Source of the DNA: Micromonospora avicenniae
Lineage (GTDB): Bacteria > Actinomycetota > Actinomycetes > Mycobacteriales > Micromonosporaceae
DNA length: 64,000 bases
Direction: 5' to 3'
Assembly (NCBI RefSeq): GCF_900156065.1
Contig: NZ_FTNF01000001.1
Span: 124,001-188,000 of the forward strand
Below are positions 39,647 to 47,701 of this stretch, one piece after another. Each line of letters opens with the position of its first letter. Within the stretch, counting starts at the first letter, position 1. A program made the position numbers and the translations under genes. Under the pieces are notes generated by a model. The model had not been told where the DNA came from. It saw only the letters and a program-made list of their open reading frames with translations, and ran no database searches.

Positions 39647-41346
39647 CAGCTCTCCACCCGGCTGACCGTGGCCCGGTAGCGCGGCTCGCTGTCGTACAGG
39701 TGGGCGTGGCTGCCCTCGGCGACGACCTTGCCGTCCTCGACGAAGATCACGTTGTCGGCGTGGCCGAGCAGCAGCGGACTGGTGGTGCAGACCAGGGTGG
39801 TCCGGCCGGCCCGGGCGGCGCCGAGCCCGGCGGCTATCCGCGCCTCGGTGTGCGCGTCGACGGCACTGGTCGGTTCGACCAGCAGCAGGGTCTCCGGGGC
39901 GGCGACCAGCGCGCGGGCGAGCCGCAGCCGCTGCTGCTGCCCGCCGGAGAACTCCCGGCCCCGCTCGGCGACCCGGCTGTCCAGCCCGTCGGGCAGCGCC
40001 TCGACGATGTCGGTGGCGCTCGCCGCCCGGAGCGCCGCGTCGAGCGCCGCCCGGTCGCCCCGGTCGTGCGGGTCGAGTTCCGCCAGGAGCGGGCCGGTGA
40101 AGAGCTGTGCGTCGTTGTCGGCCACCAGGATCCGCTCCCGCACGGTCGCCAGCGGCAGCTCCCGCAGCGGTACCCCGTGCAGCGTGGCGTCCGAGTCGAC
40201 GTACCGGCCGAGCCGGTCGACGATCGCGACCGCGTCCTCGGGCACCGTGGCCGCGATCGCGGTGAACCGGCCCGGCGGCAAGCGCACCCCGGACTCGACG
40301 TCGACCAGTTCCCCCGGGCCGTCGGGCACCGTCGCGGGTCGGGGCGGGTCGACCAGTTCCGGCGTGAGCTGGAGCAGCCGGACCACCCGGCGGGCCGCCA
40401 CGTGTCCCCGGGTCAGCTTGTCCACGGCCTCGGTGAGCTGCCGCAGCGGGCTGACCAGGAACGCCGTGTAGCCGTAGAAGGCGACGAGCTGACCGGGGCT
40501 GATCCGGCCGTCCAGGGCGAACCGCGCCGCGAGCCAGGTCACCAGCACCAGGAAGGCACCGGGGAGCAGCACCTGCGCCGCCTCCAGCAGCGACTCGACC
40601 CGGGCCACCCGTACGCCGTGCGCCCGGAGCGCCTGCGACTCCGCCTGGTAGCGGGCCGAGAGCACGGGCTCGCCGCCGACGCCGCGCAGCACCCGAAGCC
40701 CGGAGACGATGTCGCCGGCCCGGGTGGTCAACTTCCCCTCGGCGTCCCGGTACGCGTGCTGCTGCCGGTGCAGCGGCCGGATCAGCAGGCCGACCACCGC
40801 CATCAGCACCGGCACGCCGAGCACCACGACCAGCCCGAGCGGCACCGACGCGTCGAGCAGGATCACCGCCACGGTCACGATCGCCACCAGGGCGCCGGTT
40901 CCCCGCGCAGTGATGTCGACGGCGTGCCCGATCTGGTTGATGTCGGAGGTGCCGATGCTCACCACCTCGCCGGTGGCCACCCGGCGGGGCAGGGCCGCAC
41001 CGAGCCGGTTCGCGGCCGTCACGGTCAGCTGCACCGTCCGGTAGGCGGCGGCCAGCCAGTTGCGTACCGCGCACTGGTGGCGCAGTACGCCGGCGACGGC
41101 CTGGAGTACGCCGAGCCCGAGCAGCACCGAAGCCCAGGTGAGCAGCGCGCTGTCGTCTCGGCGGCTCAACCCGTCGACGGCCCGGCCCACGGCGGCCGGC
41201 ATCAGGGCCTGGGCGACCATCCAGGTCACGCCGAGCAGGATGCCCGCGCCGAACATCAACTTCTGCCGACCGGCCAACCAGATCAGGTAGCGGGTCGCCG
41301 ACCGGTCATCGGGTACGCCGGGATCGCCGGCCGGTGAGAAACGCAT
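39646..41346 (-). CDS. ABC exporter subunit with degenerate Walker motifs
   Basis: A 566-residue half-transporter with six membrane helices (about 25-300). Its nucleotide-binding domain lacks a recognisable Walker A: where GxxGxGKS/T belongs the sequence reads AATVPEDAVAIVDRLGRY. Walker B is ETLLLVEPTSAVD, with Val in place of the magnesium-binding Asp, and the switch-His segment reads LVCTTSPLLL. The signature FSGGQQQRLRLARAL is intact. It thus supplies only the signature for the working site formed with the partner at 37784-39646. Substrate unknown; multidrug or peptide export is typical of the family. Confidence 0.92.
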   Translation of the reverse strand: MRFSPAGDPGVPDDRSATRYLIWLAGRQKLMFGAGILLGVTWMVAQALMPAAVGRAVDGLSRRDDSALLTWASVLLGLGVLQAVAGVLRHQCAVRNWLAAAYRTVQLTVTAANRLGAALPRRVATGEVVSIGTSDINQIGHAVDITARGTGALVAIVTVAVILLDASVPLGLVVVLGVPVLMAVVGLLIRPLHRQQHAYRDAEGKLTTRAGDIVSGLRVLRGVGGEPVLSARYQAESQALRAHGVRVARVESLLEAAQVLLPGAFLVLVTWLAARFALDGRISPGQLVAFYGYTAFLVSPLRQLTEAVDKLTRGHVAARRVVRLLQLTPELVDPPRPATVPDGPGELVDVESGVRLPPGRFTAIAATVPEDAVAIVDRLGRYVDSDATLHGVPLRELPLATVRERILVADNDAQLFTGPLLAELDPHDRGDRAALDAALRAASATDIVEALPDGLDSRVAERGREFSGGQQQRLRLARALVAAPETLLLVEPTSAVDAHTEARIAAGLGAARAGRTTLVCTTSPLLLGHADNVIFVEDGKVVAEGSHAHLYDSEPRYRATVSRVES

Positions 41347-41427
41347 GGCCCGTCGACGCTAGGCGTCCGACGGTTGCCCACGCGAACCAATTACCAGCTG
41401 GCGGACGAGGTCTTCGTCACCTGCTGA

Positions 41428-41682
41428 TCAGCGATCGACCTGCGTGAAGTCCCACGAGTGCGGCGCCCGGGCGACCAGCATCGGCGGTGGGTCGGGTAGC
41501 GCTCTCGGGTCGCTGCGCCACTTCGAGATCACCACCAGACGGTGGTCGGTGGAGGAGAAGACCTCACTGGAGAGGTGACGCGGGTCGTGCTCGAACTCCG
41601 GCAGGGCCGTGTCGCAGACCCAGGTGATCAGGTCGGCGAGGCCGTACGGCTCCGCACGCGCCTCCCACATCCGGACGATCAC
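41428..41682 (-). CDS. Small conserved protein, ABM-like fold suspected
   Basis: An 84-residue protein starting [18 protein letters not shown] and containing [16 protein letters not shown] and [14 protein letters not shown] segments. The pattern ([12 protein letters not shown] near the start, VISKWRS later) resembles the antibiotic-biosynthesis-monooxygenase/dimeric alpha-beta barrel fold, but no catalytic assignment is possible. It overlaps the end of tsaD by four bases, so it is translated in the tsaB-rimI-tsaD operon as its last gene. Confidence 0.7.
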   Translation of the reverse strand: MIVRMWEARAEPYGLADLITWVCDTALPEFEHDPRHLSSEVFSSTDHRLVVISKWRSDPRALPDPPPMLVARAPHSWDFTQVDR

Positions 41683-42740
41683 TCCGCGCCCCCGGGAACG
41701 CTGACGACGGTCAGCGGCATGGCCGAGTCGGCGGGCAGGTCGAGCCGGCTGGGTGCCACCCCGGAGGCGACCAGGTGCGAGCCGAGCGCGGCGACCATCG
41801 CCCCGTTGTCGGTGCAGAGCCGGGGCCGGGGCACCCGGACCCGGATGCCGTACTTCTCGGCCCGGTGCTCGGCCATCGCCCGCAGCCGCGAGTTCGCCGC
41901 GACTCCCCCGCCGATCACCAGCGTGTCGATGCCGTTGGCGCGGCAGGCGTCCAGCGCCTTCGCCGTGAGGACGTCGCAGACCGCCTCCTGGAAGGAAGCC
42001 GCCACGTCGGCGACCGGCACCGGCTCGCCGGCCCGCTGACGGGCCTCCACCCAGCGCGCCACGGCGGTCTTCAAACCCGAGAAGGAGAAGTCGTAGCGGT
42101 GGGCGGCGAGGTCCTTGGCGGCGGTGAGCCCGCGCGGGAAACCGATCGACTCCGGGTCGCCGGCACGGGCTTCCCGGTCGATCGGCGGGCCACCGGGGAA
42201 GGGCAGCCCGAGCAGCCGCGCCACCTTGTCGAACGCCTCGCCGGCCGCGTCGTCGATGGTGGCGCCGAGCGGGGTGACCCCGCGGGCCAGGTCGTCGACG
42301 AGCAGCAGCGAGGAGTGCCCGCCGGAGACCAGCAGCGCGACCGCCGGCTCGGGCAGCGGTCCGTGCTCCAAGGTGTCGACGGCCACGTGCGCGGCGAGGT
42401 GGTTCACCCCGTAGACCGGCTTCTCGGCGGCGAGCGCGTACCCCTTGGCGGCGGCCACGCCGACCAGTAGCGCGCCGGCCAGCCCCGGACCGGAGGTGAC
42501 GGCGATCGCGTCGATGTCGGCGATGGTCACGCCGGCCTCGGCCAGCGCCCGATCCATCGTCGGCACGATCGCCTCCAGGTGGGCCCGGCTCGCCACCTCG
42601 GGCACCACACCGCCGAACCGGGCGTGCTCCTCGACGCTGGAAGCGAGCGCGTCCGCGAGCAGGGTGTGCCCGCGGACGATCCCGACCCCGGTCTCGTCGC
42701 AGGAGGTCTCGATGCCGAGGATGAGGGGTTCGTCAGCCAT
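41679..42740 (-). CDS. tsaD: tRNA N6-threonylcarbamoyladenosine transferase TsaD
   Basis: Transfers the threonylcarbamoyl group to A37 of ANN-decoding tRNAs, working with TsaB and TsaE, both encoded nearby. The 353-residue protein begins [17 protein letters not shown] and has metal-binding H114 and H118 in NHLAAHVA, the [12 protein letters not shown] nucleotide loop, and the [11 protein letters not shown] motif near 270. It starts 3 nt after rimI and overlaps the small gene downstream, inside one compact operon. Confidence 0.97.
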   Translation of the reverse strand: MADEPLILGIETSCDETGVGIVRGHTLLADALASSVEEHARFGGVVPEVASRAHLEAIVPTMDRALAEAGVTIADIDAIAVTSGPGLAGALLVGVAAAKGYALAAEKPVYGVNHLAAHVAVDTLEHGPLPEPAVALLVSGGHSSLLLVDDLARGVTPLGATIDDAAGEAFDKVARLLGLPFPGGPPIDREARAGDPESIGFPRGLTAAKDLAAHRYDFSFSGLKTAVARWVEARQRAGEPVPVADVAASFQEAVCDVLTAKALDACRANGIDTLVIGGGVAANSRLRAMAEHRAEKYGIRVRVPRPRLCTDNGAMVAALGSHLVASGVAPSRLDLPADSAMPLTVVSVPGGAE

Positions 42741-42743
42741 GGG

Positions 42744-43196
42744 TCAGTCCTCGTTCCGCTGCATGACCAGCGCGTCCGTGTTACTCGATTGGTAGTAGCC
42801 GCGCCGGATGCCGACCGGCTCGAAGCCGTACATCGCGTAGAGCCGCTGGGCCGGGGCGTTGTCCGCCGCGACCTCGAGCAGGGTGCGTCGGGCACCGAGC
42901 CGGGCCGCCTCGGCGAGCAGGTCCTCGAGGAGGAGCCGGCCGATCCCCCGGCGCTGGACGTCCCGCCGTACCGCGATGTTCTGCACCCACGCCTCGTCGG
43001 GCGGTACCACGGTGAGCCCGGCGTAGCCGAGCAGATCACCGCCGTCGTCGGTGGCAACCCGGTAGTAGTGCCCGTTGGCCAGCTCGTTCCAGAACATCGC
43101 CGCCGACCACTGCTCGGCGCCGAACAGGTCCGCCTCGATCGGTAGCGCCCCGTCGATGTGCCACCAGCGGAACCGGCCGAGCCGGACCGTGCTCAT
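42744..43196 (-). CDS. rimI: Ribosomal protein S18 alanine N-acetyltransferase RimI
   Basis: A 150-residue GNAT acetyltransferase. The acetyl-CoA loop is VRRDVQRRGIGRLLLEDLL (about 76-95), followed by LEVAADNAPAQRLYAMYGFEP, the family signature. RimI acetylates the N-terminus of S18 in E. coli; the gene is often linked to tsaB and tsaD as here. Its ATG overlaps the tsaB stop (ATGA). Confidence 0.93.
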   Translation of the reverse strand: MSTVRLGRFRWWHIDGALPIEADLFGAEQWSAAMFWNELANGHYYRVATDDGGDLLGYAGLTVVPPDEAWVQNIAVRRDVQRRGIGRLLLEDLLAEAARLGARRTLLEVAADNAPAQRLYAMYGFEPVGIRRGYYQSSNTDALVMQRNED

Positions 43197-43870
43197 GGCA
43201 GGACCGGCTTGCGGGCGACCGACGCCACGGCGTCCGGGCGGCGCAGGTAGAGCGGGGTGAGCCGTTCGCCGGGTGCGCCGGCGCGGATCCGTTCGCCGGC
43301 CAGCCGGGCCAGCGCGACCGGGTCCGGGTAGCGGGGCTCGGCGCGGACGGGCAGCCCCAGGACATCGCCGTACCGGTGCGCACCGTCACCCACCGCGACG
43401 GTGACCGCCAGATCACGGGCCCGCTCGGCGGCCACTGCGGGAGCGTCGACCTCCGGCCCCACGATCCGCTGGCCCGCGCCGTCGTAGATCGCCCAGTAGA
43501 CCTCCTTGCGGCGCGCGTCGCTCACCGCCAGGACCGGCTCGCCTGCGGCCGCCGGGTGCCCAATGCCGTCCAGCGAGCAGACGCCGTACGTGGGGACGCC
43601 GAGCACCTGGCCCATGGTGGCGGCCGTGACCAGACCCACCCGCAGTCCGGTGAACGGCCCCGGGCCGAGCCCGGCGACGATCGCCGTGAGGTCGGCGGGG
43701 CGGGCGTCCGCCTCGGCGAGGACGGCGTCCACCTCAGGGGCGAGCAGTTCACCGTGCGCCCGGGCATCGACAGTGCACCGGTGCGCCCGCAACGCGACGC
43801 CGTCAGCCGAGACCTCGACGAGCGCCGCGGTCACCGCAGGGGTCGAGCTGTCCACCACGAGTACGAGCAC
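43193..43870 (-). CDS. tsaB: t6A synthesis protein TsaB
   Basis: A 225-residue partner of TsaD with a related ASKHA fold but no metal site. It begins VLVLVVDSSTPAVTAAL and contains LTAIVAGLGPGPFTGLRVGLV, the TsaB signature (near 65-85). The GTG at 43870 is chosen; a TTG three codons upstream extends the frame. It is first in the tsaB-rimI-tsaD-small gene operon. Confidence 0.93.
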   Translation of the reverse strand: MLVLVVDSSTPAVTAALVEVSADGVALRAHRCTVDARAHGELLAPEVDAVLAEADARPADLTAIVAGLGPGPFTGLRVGLVTAATMGQVLGVPTYGVCSLDGIGHPAAAGEPVLAVSDARRKEVYWAIYDGAGQRIVGPEVDAPAVAAERARDLAVTVAVGDGAHRYGDVLGLPVRAEPRYPDPVALARLAGERIRAGAPGERLTPLYLRRPDAVASVARKPVLP

Positions 43871-44190
43871 GGTATGCAAGCCTAGCCGCCCGCCTCGTCA
43901 CGCCAGGTGACGCCCCGCCCCGCCGGACACTGCCGGAAACGCGCCGTCGCTGGCCGCCTCGCGACCCACTGCCGGTCCCCCACAACCGCGCAGCCCGCTG
44001 CCGATGTCCCCCGGCGCCGCGCCGCCCGCTGCCGCATCCCCAGTGGCGGAACCGGGCGAGGCTTCGTGTCGTGGGGCCCTAGCCGCTACCGCGCTGCCCG
44101 CTTCCACATGCCCCATCCATTTGTCCTTGCCACCGCCCGGATCGTCGGCATTTCGCCACCGAGTCGTGGTCGTCGAGGGGGCACTACTCA
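43871..44190. other. Gene-free stretch upstream of tsaB
   Basis: About 320 bp without a supported gene. Contains the presumed tsaB operon promoter and then GC-rich sequence of no recognisable structure, leading to the hairpin at 44191. Confidence 0.5.
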
Positions 44191-44240
44191 TGAGCCTGAT
44201 ACCTCAGAGGCATATTTATACCTCTGAGGTATCAGGCTCA
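44191..44240. repeat. 20-bp perfect intergenic hairpin
   Basis: Arms 44191-44210 (starting TGAGCCTGATACCTC) and 44221-44240 are perfect complements across 20 bp, with the AT-only-except-one loop CATATTTATA. It lies between the divergent tsaB and XRE genes and stands out as AT-rich. It differs in arm and loop length from the 55-bp elements at 12183 and 18549. Confidence 0.85.
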
Positions 44241-44265
44241 CTTGCAACACATGCTGCTGGGCGAG

Positions 44266-44408
44266 TGCAGCGGGCAGTCGGCTCGGGCCACGATCGGCGA
44301 CGGCCAGTCGGCTCGCGCCGCGATCGGCGGCGGGGCCGGCGGAGAGCCGGTTGAGCCGGTTGAGGCGGTTGAGCCGGTTGAGCCGGTTGAGGCGCTCGAG
44401 CGGGTCGA
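44266..44408. repeat. Coding-phase repeats before the XRE gene
   Basis: Two about-30-bp near-copies (CAGTCGGCTCG...GATCGGCG, about 44277-44335) are followed by five near-perfect 9-bp units GCCGGTTGA (44346-44390) and two degraded ones to 44408. The period keeps frame; the plus frame leading into the XRE gene would read repeated PVE, and the minus strand reads repeated RLN. Confidence 0.75.
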
Positions 44409-44466
44409 GTCGGGTAGCTGCCTTTGCGGTACCGCTGCGGCGACGTCGTGCCTCACGATTTCCGCC

Positions 44467-45165
44467 ATGTCGACCCGCCTGGTGAGGATCCTCGGCCGTA
44501 CCGTGCGGCAGCAACGCGAGTCGCGCGCACTGACCCAGCGGCAGCTGGCCGACCTGGCCGGGGTCAGCCAGGCGTCCGTGGCACGTATCGAACGTGGCGA
44601 CCGCACGCCGGGCCTGCCCCTGCTGGAGAGCCTGCTCGCCGCGATGAACGTGCAGCTCACGGTCGCGGTCGAGCCGCTCGACGCGCACCTCGACGCCGAA
44701 CTGGCCCAGCTCGCCACCCGACCGGTGGCCGAGCTGATCGACCGCCTGAACCTGGACCGGCTGCTCGACCGGCTCGGCGACCTGCCCAACGTCGTCACCG
44801 GGGCGACCGCCGCGCTGCTGCAGGGGGCACCGCTACCGGTCGAGGCCCCGGAACTGGCGATCCGCTGGCGGGACTCCGCCCGCCTCACTCGCTGGCTGGA
44901 GTCTGCGTACGGGCAGCGGTGGAACGCCCGGTGGAGCGAGTTCGGCGGACTGCACCTGGAGCCCGAGGAACCCGGCGAGCATCGCTGGCGAACCCGGTAC
45001 GGCGAGATCCGGGCCGTCATGTGCGACGAGTTGCCCGCCACCGTCGAGGTCCGGCACGGCGGACGGAGCTACCGAGTGGTGCCGCTGGTCGAGCTGGACG
45101 TGACCGATCCGCGCACGGCGACGTTGCTGCGCCGCTACCGCGAAAGGCACCCCAGCCGGACCTGA
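44467..45165 (+). CDS. XRE-family transcriptional regulator
   Basis: A 232-residue protein. The N-terminal helix-turn-helix (about 5-60) reads LGRTVRQQRESRALTQRQLA and VSQASVARIERGDRTPGLPL. The C-terminal about 150 residues (AIRWRDSARLTRWLESAYGQ, IRAVMCDELPATVEVRHGG) are of no recognised family, and could be a sensing or nuclease-like domain related to toxin-antitoxin-type proteins; no partner gene is adjacent. The ATG at 44467 is chosen at the natural start of the HTH; the frame is open upstream through the PVE repeats but has no ribosome-binding site there. Confidence 0.8.
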   Translation: MSTRLVRILGRTVRQQRESRALTQRQLADLAGVSQASVARIERGDRTPGLPLLESLLAAMNVQLTVAVEPLDAHLDAELAQLATRPVAELIDRLNLDRLLDRLGDLPNVVTGATAALLQGAPLPVEAPELAIRWRDSARLTRWLESAYGQRWNARWSEFGGLHLEPEEPGEHRWRTRYGEIRAVMCDELPATVEVRHGGRSYRVVPLVELDVTDPRTATLLRRYRERHPSRT

Positions 45166-45207
45166 CGACCGCCACCAGCGGCACCGTCCACCGATCGGGA
45201 CGAATCG

Positions 45208-45906
45208 TCAGCCGGCGGACCGCTCCCAGTCGATGGTGGGGCGGCCGGCGTCGGCGAGAGCCTTGTTGGCCGCGCTGAACGGTCGGCTGCCGAGGAAGCC
45301 GCGCGGGTTCATCGGGCTGGGGTGGCCGGCCTCCAACACCACGTGTTGAGGGTTGCCGACCAGGGCTGCCTTCTTGCGCGCGTAGCCGCCCCAGAGCAGG
45401 AAGACCACCCGCTCGGGGAGCGCGTCGAGCGCCCGGATGGTGGCGTCGGTGAACTCCTCCCAGCCCTGGTTGGCGTGCGAGCCGGGGGTGGCCTGCCGGA
45501 CGGTCAGCACACTGTTGAGCAGCAGCACACCCTGGGCCGCCCAGCCGGCGAGGTTGCCGCTGCGCGGCTTCGGCACACCGAGATCCTCACCGAACTCCTT
45601 GAAGACGTTGCGCAGCGACGGCGGGACGGTCACCCCCTCGCGGACGCTGAAGCTGAGCCCGTGGGCCTGTCCGGCCCGGTGGTACGGGTCCTGCCCGAGG
45701 ATCAGCACCCGACACGCGTCCGGCGGGCAGAGCCGGTAGGCGGAGAAGAGGTCCTCCAGCGGCGGGAAGACGGTCTGGGTGGCGTACTCCCTGGCGACGA
45801 ACTCGGCGAGCGCCGCGGTGCGGGCCGGGTCGAGGTGAGGGGTGAGCACGGCACGCCACTCCTCCGGCAGCAGCGCCAGCAGGTCGAGGGTGGGAACGTC
45901 AGCCAT
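45208..45906 (-). CDS. ung: Uracil-DNA glycosylase
   Basis: Removes uracil from DNA to start base-excision repair. The 232-residue family 1 enzyme has the water-activating loop VLILGQDPYHRAGQAHG with catalytic D73, the uracil-recognising LLLNSVLTVR, and the DNA-intercalating HPSPMNPRGFLGSRPF segment (about 195-210). A GAAAGG site precedes the ATG. It lies convergent to the XRE gene, 106 bp downstream of tsaE in the same direction. Confidence 0.96.
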   Translation of the reverse strand: MADVPTLDLLALLPEEWRAVLTPHLDPARTAALAEFVAREYATQTVFPPLEDLFSAYRLCPPDACRVLILGQDPYHRAGQAHGLSFSVREGVTVPPSLRNVFKEFGEDLGVPKPRSGNLAGWAAQGVLLLNSVLTVRQATPGSHANQGWEEFTDATIRALDALPERVVFLLWGGYARKKAALVGNPQHVVLEAGHPSPMNPRGFLGSRPFSAANKALADAGRPTIDWERSAG

Positions 45907-46012
45907 CGGCAACCTTTCGCAGTCGGTCGCAGTCTTCCTACCAGCCGCCCCCGACAGCGCCACACCCCTCCCGCCGATGTCTGCGGTGACGCTCGCAGAT
46001 TCGGCTCCCCGG

Positions 46013-46501
46013 TCAGCCGAGACCGTCGAGGCGCTGCGCCCAGTCGCCGCCCACCGGCTCGAGTTCGACGATCCGGGTGTCGTCGTCACGACGGTCGATA
46101 CGTACGCGCAGGTGCGCGTCGGTGAGCTGCTCGACCATGCCCTCGCCCCACTCGACCACGGTCACCGACTCGTCGACCGAGGCGTCCAGGTCCAGGTCGT
46201 CGATCTCGGCGCGCGGGTCCGCGGCGTCGCCCAGCCGGTACGCGTCGGCGTGCACCAGCGCCACCCGCCCGCCCCGGGCCGGATCCGGCTGGTGCACGCG
46301 GGCGATCACGAAAGTCGGCGAGGTGATCTCGCCTCGTACCCCGAGACCGGCGCCGATGCCCTGGGTAAGCGCCGTCTTACCGGCGCCCAGCGGACCGGTC
46401 AGCAGCACCAGGTCACCGGCGCGCAGCACCTCGGCCAACCGGCGGCCGAACTCCTGGGTGTCGGCGACGGTGGGCAGCTTCACGACTACCTTGTTCAACA
46501 C
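46013..46501 (-). CDS. tsaE: t6A synthesis ATPase TsaE
   Basis: A 162-residue P-loop ATPase that drives turnover of the TsaB-TsaD complex. Walker A is GPLGAGKT (36-43), followed by LTQGIGAGLGVRGEITSPTF, the family signature, and VTVVEWGEGM near 120. The start is GTG and overlaps the end of the alpha/beta hydrolase gene by seven bases. It is separated from tsaB-rimI-tsaD by the XRE and ung genes. Confidence 0.95.
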   Translation of the reverse strand: MLNKVVVKLPTVADTQEFGRRLAEVLRAGDLVLLTGPLGAGKTALTQGIGAGLGVRGEITSPTFVIARVHQPDPARGGRVALVHADAYRLGDAADPRAEIDDLDLDASVDESVTVVEWGEGMVEQLTDAHLRVRIDRRDDDTRIVELEPVGGDWAQRLDGLG

Positions 46502-47583
46502 TCCTCCAGGAACCTCGCCAACGCGGCGTTGACCTCGCCCGCGTGCTCCAGCATCACCACGTGCCCACTATCGGGGATCTTGACGAACTCGGCGTGCGGC
46601 AGCCGACGGACGATCTCCTCCGAGTGGGTCACCGGCGTGATCATGTCCTTGTCACCGACGACCACCAGCACCGGCGTGTCGGCCAGCGCGGCCAACGCCG
46701 GGTACCGGGAATGCGTGGCCAGCGTACGCAAATACCGGGTGACCGTGTCCGCCGAGGTACGCGAGTTCATCGTCTCCACGTACGACACGAGGGCCGGGCT
46801 GGGGTCGCGGCCACCGAAGCCGTACTTGCGGGTGAGCAACCACGCCACGTTCGAGGTCGACTTGCGGGCCTTGTCGATGACCGTGCCGCCGTAGCGGGTG
46901 GCGTTGCTCATCATGTAGAGCACCGGCCCGCCGACCCGGCCGAGCAGCGCCGGCGCCACCAGTTTGGTCTCGGCGAGCAGGCCGCCGGACGTGGCCATCA
47001 GCACGGTACCCACGACCCGGTCACCGAACATCTCCGGGAACAGTTCGGCGAAGGCCATGATGGTCATCCCGCCCATCGAGTGACCGACAAGCACCAGCGG
47101 CCCCTCCGGGGCGGTCCTGTCGATCACCCGGCGGAGGGTGCGGCCGAGCACGGCGAGGTCGTACTCGCCGGTCTCCAGCCTGCCGGAGCGGCCATGTCCG
47201 GGCTGGTCGTACGCGACCACCCGGTGCTCGCCCCGCTCGGTGAGCATCTTGCGCTGGAAGTAGAACGTCCCCATGTCCAGGCAGAAGCCGTGCACCAGGA
47301 TCACCGTCGGACGGCGCGGCCTCGGCCGGGTCGGCTCGACGACCTCGACGTGGATGTCGGTGCCGTCCGGCAGCTCCAACTGAAACGCCTCGTCGTACGG
47401 TTGCTGGCCAAACGGCTCGTCGGCGTACGGGTCGGTCGAGCGGGACTTGAGCCGGCGGACCAGGACACGTTCGGTGGCGACGCCGGCCGCCAGGCCGGCG
47501 GCGGCGACACCCACCGCGGCACCGACCACCCCGGCGACCCGGCCCGCCGCGCTACGTGGCCGAGGAATGCGGTACGGACTCAC
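46495..47583 (-). CDS. Alpha/beta hydrolase with N-terminal membrane helix
   Basis: A 362-residue hydrolase. A basic start (MSPYRIPRPR) and a hydrophobic Gly/Ala/Val-rich helix (about 13-38) anchor or export it. The alpha/beta fold shows the oxyanion HGFCLDMG, the nucleophile elbow VLVGHSMGGMTI (Ser near 168), and a catalytic His in DSGHVVMLEHAG near the C-terminus. It lies between alr and tsaE, as in other actinobacteria. The GTG start overlaps the stop of a tandem mini-ORF. Substrate unknown. Confidence 0.9.
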   Translation of the reverse strand: MSPYRIPRPRSAAGRVAGVVGAAVGVAAAGLAAGVATERVLVRRLKSRSTDPYADEPFGQQPYDEAFQLELPDGTDIHVEVVEPTRPRPRRPTVILVHGFCLDMGTFYFQRKMLTERGEHRVVAYDQPGHGRSGRLETGEYDLAVLGRTLRRVIDRTAPEGPLVLVGHSMGGMTIMAFAELFPEMFGDRVVGTVLMATSGGLLAETKLVAPALLGRVGGPVLYMMSNATRYGGTVIDKARKSTSNVAWLLTRKYGFGGRDPSPALVSYVETMNSRTSADTVTRYLRTLATHSRYPALAALADTPVLVVVGDKDMITPVTHSEEIVRRLPHAEFVKIPDSGHVVMLEHAGEVNAALARFLEEC

Positions 47584-47642
47584 GGTTTCACCCTGGTTCG
47601 CGACTGCGGGGCTCGCAGGACCGGCTCACTCCTCGCGCTCAC
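47580..47642 (-). CDS. 20-aa junction mini-ORF, downstream copy
   Basis: Reads VSARSEPVLRAPQSRTRVKP. Its GTG overlaps the stop of an almost identical mini-ORF by four bases (GTGA), and its own stop overlaps the GTG of the alpha/beta hydrolase in the same manner. Together with the upstream copy it bridges alr and the hydrolase. Expression as a peptide is unproven. Confidence 0.4.
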   Translation of the reverse strand: MSARSEPVLRAPQSRTRVKP

Positions 47643-47698
47643 GGTTTCACCCTGGTTCGCGACCGCGGGGCTCGCAGGACCGGCTCACTCCTCGCGCT
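47581..47698. repeat. Tandem 59-bp duplication between alr and hydrolase
   Basis: Units 47581-47639 and 47640-47698 are identical except for one base (T in the first, C in the second, at the base after GCGAC). The 59-bp period is not a multiple of three, yet each unit carries a 63-nt mini-ORF whose ends overlap its neighbours by four bases. Confidence 0.9.
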
Positions 47699-47701
47699 CA
47701 C
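47639..47701 (-). CDS. 20-aa junction mini-ORF, upstream copy
   Basis: Reads VSARSEPVLRAPRSRTRVKP, one residue different from its downstream copy. The GTG overlaps the alr stop codon by four bases. Its phrase SARSEP resembles SERSEP in the mini-ORF at 79-162, which also couples two genes. It may serve as a translational bridge rather than to make a stable peptide. Confidence 0.4.
   Translation of the reverse strand: MSARSEPVLRAPRSRTRVKP

Noticed and set aside
39647..41074. Upstream extension of the ABC exporter frame to about 1096 codons
   Set aside because: This part is a shadow of the partner exporter gene in another frame; the real start at 39646 overlaps the partner stop and gives a normal half-transporter length.
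43898..44191. 97-codon minus-strand frame upstream of tsaB
   Set aside because: Ala/Gly/Thr-rich without motifs, overlaps the expected tsaB promoter, and has no ribosome-binding site.
44242..44466. Longer XRE protein starting before the PVE repeats
   Set aside because: No ribosome-binding site and repeat-derived, low-complexity content; the HTH domain begins right after the ATG at 44467. Left open as a possibility in the findings.
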